DNA of 64,000 bases from Ilumatobacteraceae bacterium (lineage in GTDB: Bacteria; Actinomycetota; Acidimicrobiia; Acidimicrobiales; Ilumatobacteraceae), in NCBI GenBank assembly GCA_033344875.1, contig JAWPMO010000001.1:2009595-2073594 (forward strand), read 5' to 3'. The notes under the pieces are model-generated. The model made no database searches and was not told where the DNA came from. It saw nothing but the letters and a program-made list of their open reading frames with translations. A program made the translations under genes and the position numbers. This document shows, piece after piece, positions 62,100 to 64,000 of this stretch (positions are counted from its first letter, which is position 1; every line of letters starts with the position of its first letter).

Positions 62100-63248
62100 T
62101 CAGCCGTCGAGCGCGTCGGCGAGCACGGCCGGGAACTCGTCGGGAGTGCACGCCATGACCGTGGCGCCGAGTTGCACGAGGTCGTCGGCCGCCTGTCGGT
62201 CGTGCACCGGTGCCCCCTCGTCGCTGAGCGCGAGCAGACACAGCACGGTCACACCCGAACGGGTCAGCTGCGCCACACGGGTCCGCATCAGCTCGGCGTT
62301 GCCGCCCTCGAACAGATCACTGATCAGGACGAGCACCGTGTCGGTCGGCCGGGTGATCAGTTGGCGGCAGTAGCCGAGCGCCTCCGCGATGTCGGTGCCA
62401 CCGCCGAGTTGGACCCCGAACAGCACGTCGACCGGATCGTGCAGCACCGGCGTGAGGTCGGTGATCGCCGTGTCGAACGCGACCAGTCGCGTCTGCAGCG
62501 ACGGGAGTTGCGCCAGCACGGCGCCGAACAGCGATGCGTACACGACGCTGTCGGCCATCGAGCCGGACTGGTCGACGGCGATCACGACCTCCTTGGCGAG
62601 GCTGCGTTGACGACGACCGAACCCGATCAGCCGTTCGGGGATCACCGTGCCGTACCGCGGTTGGAAGTGGCGCAGGTTGGCGTGGATGGTCCGCAGCCAG
62701 TCGACGTCGCCGGGGCGGGGCCGGCGTGACCGGTTGGCCCGCGCCAACGCTCCCTGCACGGCGGTGCGGGTGCGGTCGGTCAGGCGGGCTTCGAGATCGG
62801 CCAACACCCGGGCGACGACCATCCGAGCGGTCGCGCGGGTCTCGTCGGGCAGCAGGTGGTTCAGCTCGACCAGCAGCGTCACCAGGTGGATGTCGGGCTC
62901 GATCGACTCGAGCAGTTCGGGCTCGAGCAGGAGTTGGCGGAGGTCGAGCCGTTCGATCGCGTCGCGCTGCATCACCTGCACGACCGGCTTCGGGAAGTAG
63001 GTGCGGATGTCGCCGAGCCATCGGGCCACACGCGGCGCGCTGCGGCCGAGTCCGCCCGAACGACCGGCGCCGCGGCCACCCGACCGCCGTCGACCATCGT
63101 GGTCGTAGACGGCGGCCATCGCCGCGTCGACACGGAGGTCGTCGCCGCCGAGTTCGCCGCCGGTGCCGTCGGCCTCTCCCCCACCGAGCACGAGCCGCCA
63201 CCTGCGCAACCGTTCGGTCTCGGAGACCCGGGCGAGGTCGCCGGTCAC
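62100..63248 (-). CDS. VWA-domain protein (DUF5682-associated)
   Basis: 382 aa. N-terminal helical region, then the VWA MIDAS motif DQSGSMADS (around residue 225), with supporting VAFDTAITD and VLISDLFEGG. In actinobacteria such VWA proteins sit with DUF5682, a MoxR ATPase and SWIM-domain proteins. GTG start overlaps the DUF5682 stop (GTGA). Role unknown; MoxR-VWA systems act as chaperone- or signalling-like machines. Confidence 0.85.
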   Translation of the reverse strand: MTGDLARVSETERLRRWRLVLGGGEADGTGGELGGDDLRVDAAMAAVYDHDGRRRSGGRGAGRSGGLGRSAPRVARWLGDIRTYFPKPVVQVMQRDAIERLDLRQLLLEPELLESIEPDIHLVTLLVELNHLLPDETRATARMVVARVLADLEARLTDRTRTAVQGALARANRSRRPRPGDVDWLRTIHANLRHFQPRYGTVIPERLIGFGRRQRSLAKEVVIAVDQSGSMADSVVYASLFGAVLAQLPSLQTRLVAFDTAITDLTPVLHDPVDVLFGVQLGGGTDIAEALGYCRQLITRPTDTVLVLISDLFEGGNAELMRTRVAQLTRSGVTVLCLLALSDEGAPVHDRQAADDLVQLGATVMACTPDEFPAVLADALDG

Positions 63249-64000
63249 GACGCCTCCACCGGGAGGCCCAGCAGGTGGCGAACGGTGACGAGGGCTGCAG
63301 CGGCCCGAGCGTCGTCATGGCCGGGGCCGAACCCGACGAGCACCTCACGTTCTTCACCGGCGACCAGGCGCCCGAGCTGCCGACGCTCAGCCGACTCGAA
63401 CGCGCCGAACGTGCGCCGCAGCAGTGGGACGGTCTCGTCGAACGCGTCGGGGTCGAGCGACGAGAGCCACCGGTCGACGACCGAACGGAGTTCGGCGTCG
63501 TGCACGAGCACGGTGCCGCTGCCGGCGAGGAACCCCTCGACGAAGGCTGCGCCGACGGCGGGCGCGGTGCCGTACGACAGTGCTCGCCCCAGGCGCAGCT
63601 CGACCTGGCGGGCCGACCAGTGGCCGGTGTCATGGAGGATGCGCGTCGCCCGCCCGTGGACACGACCGTGACCGCGGCCGTGACCACGCTCCTCACTCAG
63701 TTGCTCGAGGACCTGCGGGAACGCCCGGTGACGGGCCGGGTGATCGACCAATGCCAGCGCCTGGTGGACTCCGCTGAGCCGCTCGACCATCAGCGCGGCT
63801 GCGTCGTCGTCGAGCGAAGCGCACGCGGGGACCACGCCGGCCAGGACGCGCACGACCAGCCCGTCGAAGACCGACGCGACCGCCTCGGCGTCGGTCGCTC
63901 GGACGTCGCCGTACCGACGCGCCTCGGCGAGCGGGCCGAGGGCCGCCATCAGCTGCGCGGTGTCGGGATCGTCGGCAGCACGGGTCGCCAACACGCCGAC
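63245..64000 (-). CDS. DUF5682 family protein (N-terminus outside window)
   Basis: At least 251 residues of the C-terminal part are visible and the frame is open at base 64000. The segment LLRRTFGAFESAERRQLGRLV and AALVTVRHLLGLP match the end of DUF5682 proteins. Partner of the VWA gene. The rest of the module (MoxR and SWIM genes) would lie beyond the edge. Confidence 0.75.
   Translation of the reverse strand, partial: VGVLATRAADDPDTAQLMAALGPLAEARRYGDVRATDAEAVASVFDGLVVRVLAGVVPACASLDDDAAALMVERLSGVHQALALVDHPARHRAFPQVLEQLSEERGHGRGHGRVHGRATRILHDTGHWSARQVELRLGRALSYGTAPAVGAAFVEGFLAGSGTVLVHDAELRSVVDRWLSSLDPDAFDETVPLLRRTFGAFESAERRQLGRLVAGEEREVLVGFGPGHDDARAAAALVTVRHLLGLPVEAS

Overview
The window is high-GC DNA (roughly two thirds G+C by eye) from an actinobacterium. 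The gene content suggests the class Acidimicrobiia, perhaps an Ilumatobacter-like organism: two DUF222/HNH (13E12-type) proteins, the phosphatase-DUF3090-SCO1664 trio, DUF3039, DUF4031, a SigK/RskA-like pair beside a fasciclin lipoprotein, and a mycobacterial-type ImuA'-ImuB-DnaE2 mutasome. The genus is inference from gene families. No rRNA, tRNA, CRISPR array, insertion sequence or prophage was seen. Most genes are chromosomal housekeeping or accessory genes; only about 40.6-43.9 kb looks foreign.

Layout. 0-7.9 kb: DEAD-box helicase (cut by the left edge), ammonium transporter plus P-II, an SDR, a fasciclin lipoprotein with sigma and anti-sigma factors, and an FrhB-like flavoprotein. 7.9-17.4 kb: SnoaL-like gene divergent from an XRE regulator and thioesterase, DUF3626 divergent from a PIN protein, an HNH protein, a small lipoprotein, a thiolase, a family 5 UDG, and the phosphatase-DUF3090-SCO1664 cluster. 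17.2-18.8 kb: an MFS gene bracketed by two related long palindromes. 18.8-32.9 kb: hypothetical protein, YceI, M14-type peptidase, a heterodimeric ABC exporter, an ArsC-like gene with an in-frame TGA at the catalytic Cys position, HD hydrolase, M20 peptidase, PrsW with a ferredoxin-like protein, NUDIX, roadblock. 32.9-37.2 kb: WYL regulator divergent from an ABC-2 exporter, then a lipoprotein. 37.2-40.6 kb: dnaE2 with a LexA box. 41.3-45.6 kb: FAD oxidoreductase with PadR, a zinc protein and a second HNH protein. 45.7-56.2 kb: AAA-type ATPase, PRMT-like methyltransferase, a decayed region, a UspA-like protein, a PadR-controlled FtsX-type ABC system, a pentapeptide lipoprotein and NUDIX. 56.2-64 kb: atypical response regulator, imuB-imuA' with a perfect LexA box, K+ uptake (KtrB/KtrA type), and a VWA-DUF5682 module cut by the right edge.

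The strongest candidate for something new is at 26230-26586 on the minus strand. An arsenate-reductase-like frame has UGA exactly where E. coli ArsC has its catalytic Cys12. A perfect 6-bp stem-loop with G in the apical loop begins 11 nt downstream, and the usual leaderless -10 motif of this genome sits exactly before the upstream ATG. This is what a selenocysteine gene looks like. A recurring leaderless architecture (a YANNNT element, then 6-7 nt, then ATG or GTG) fixes many start codons here, including those of sigK, DUF3626, dnaE2 and imuA'. Other notable points are the paired palindromes, numerous 12-16 bp tandem repeats, and SOS boxes at two unlinked mutasome loci plus a near-match before an HNH gene.
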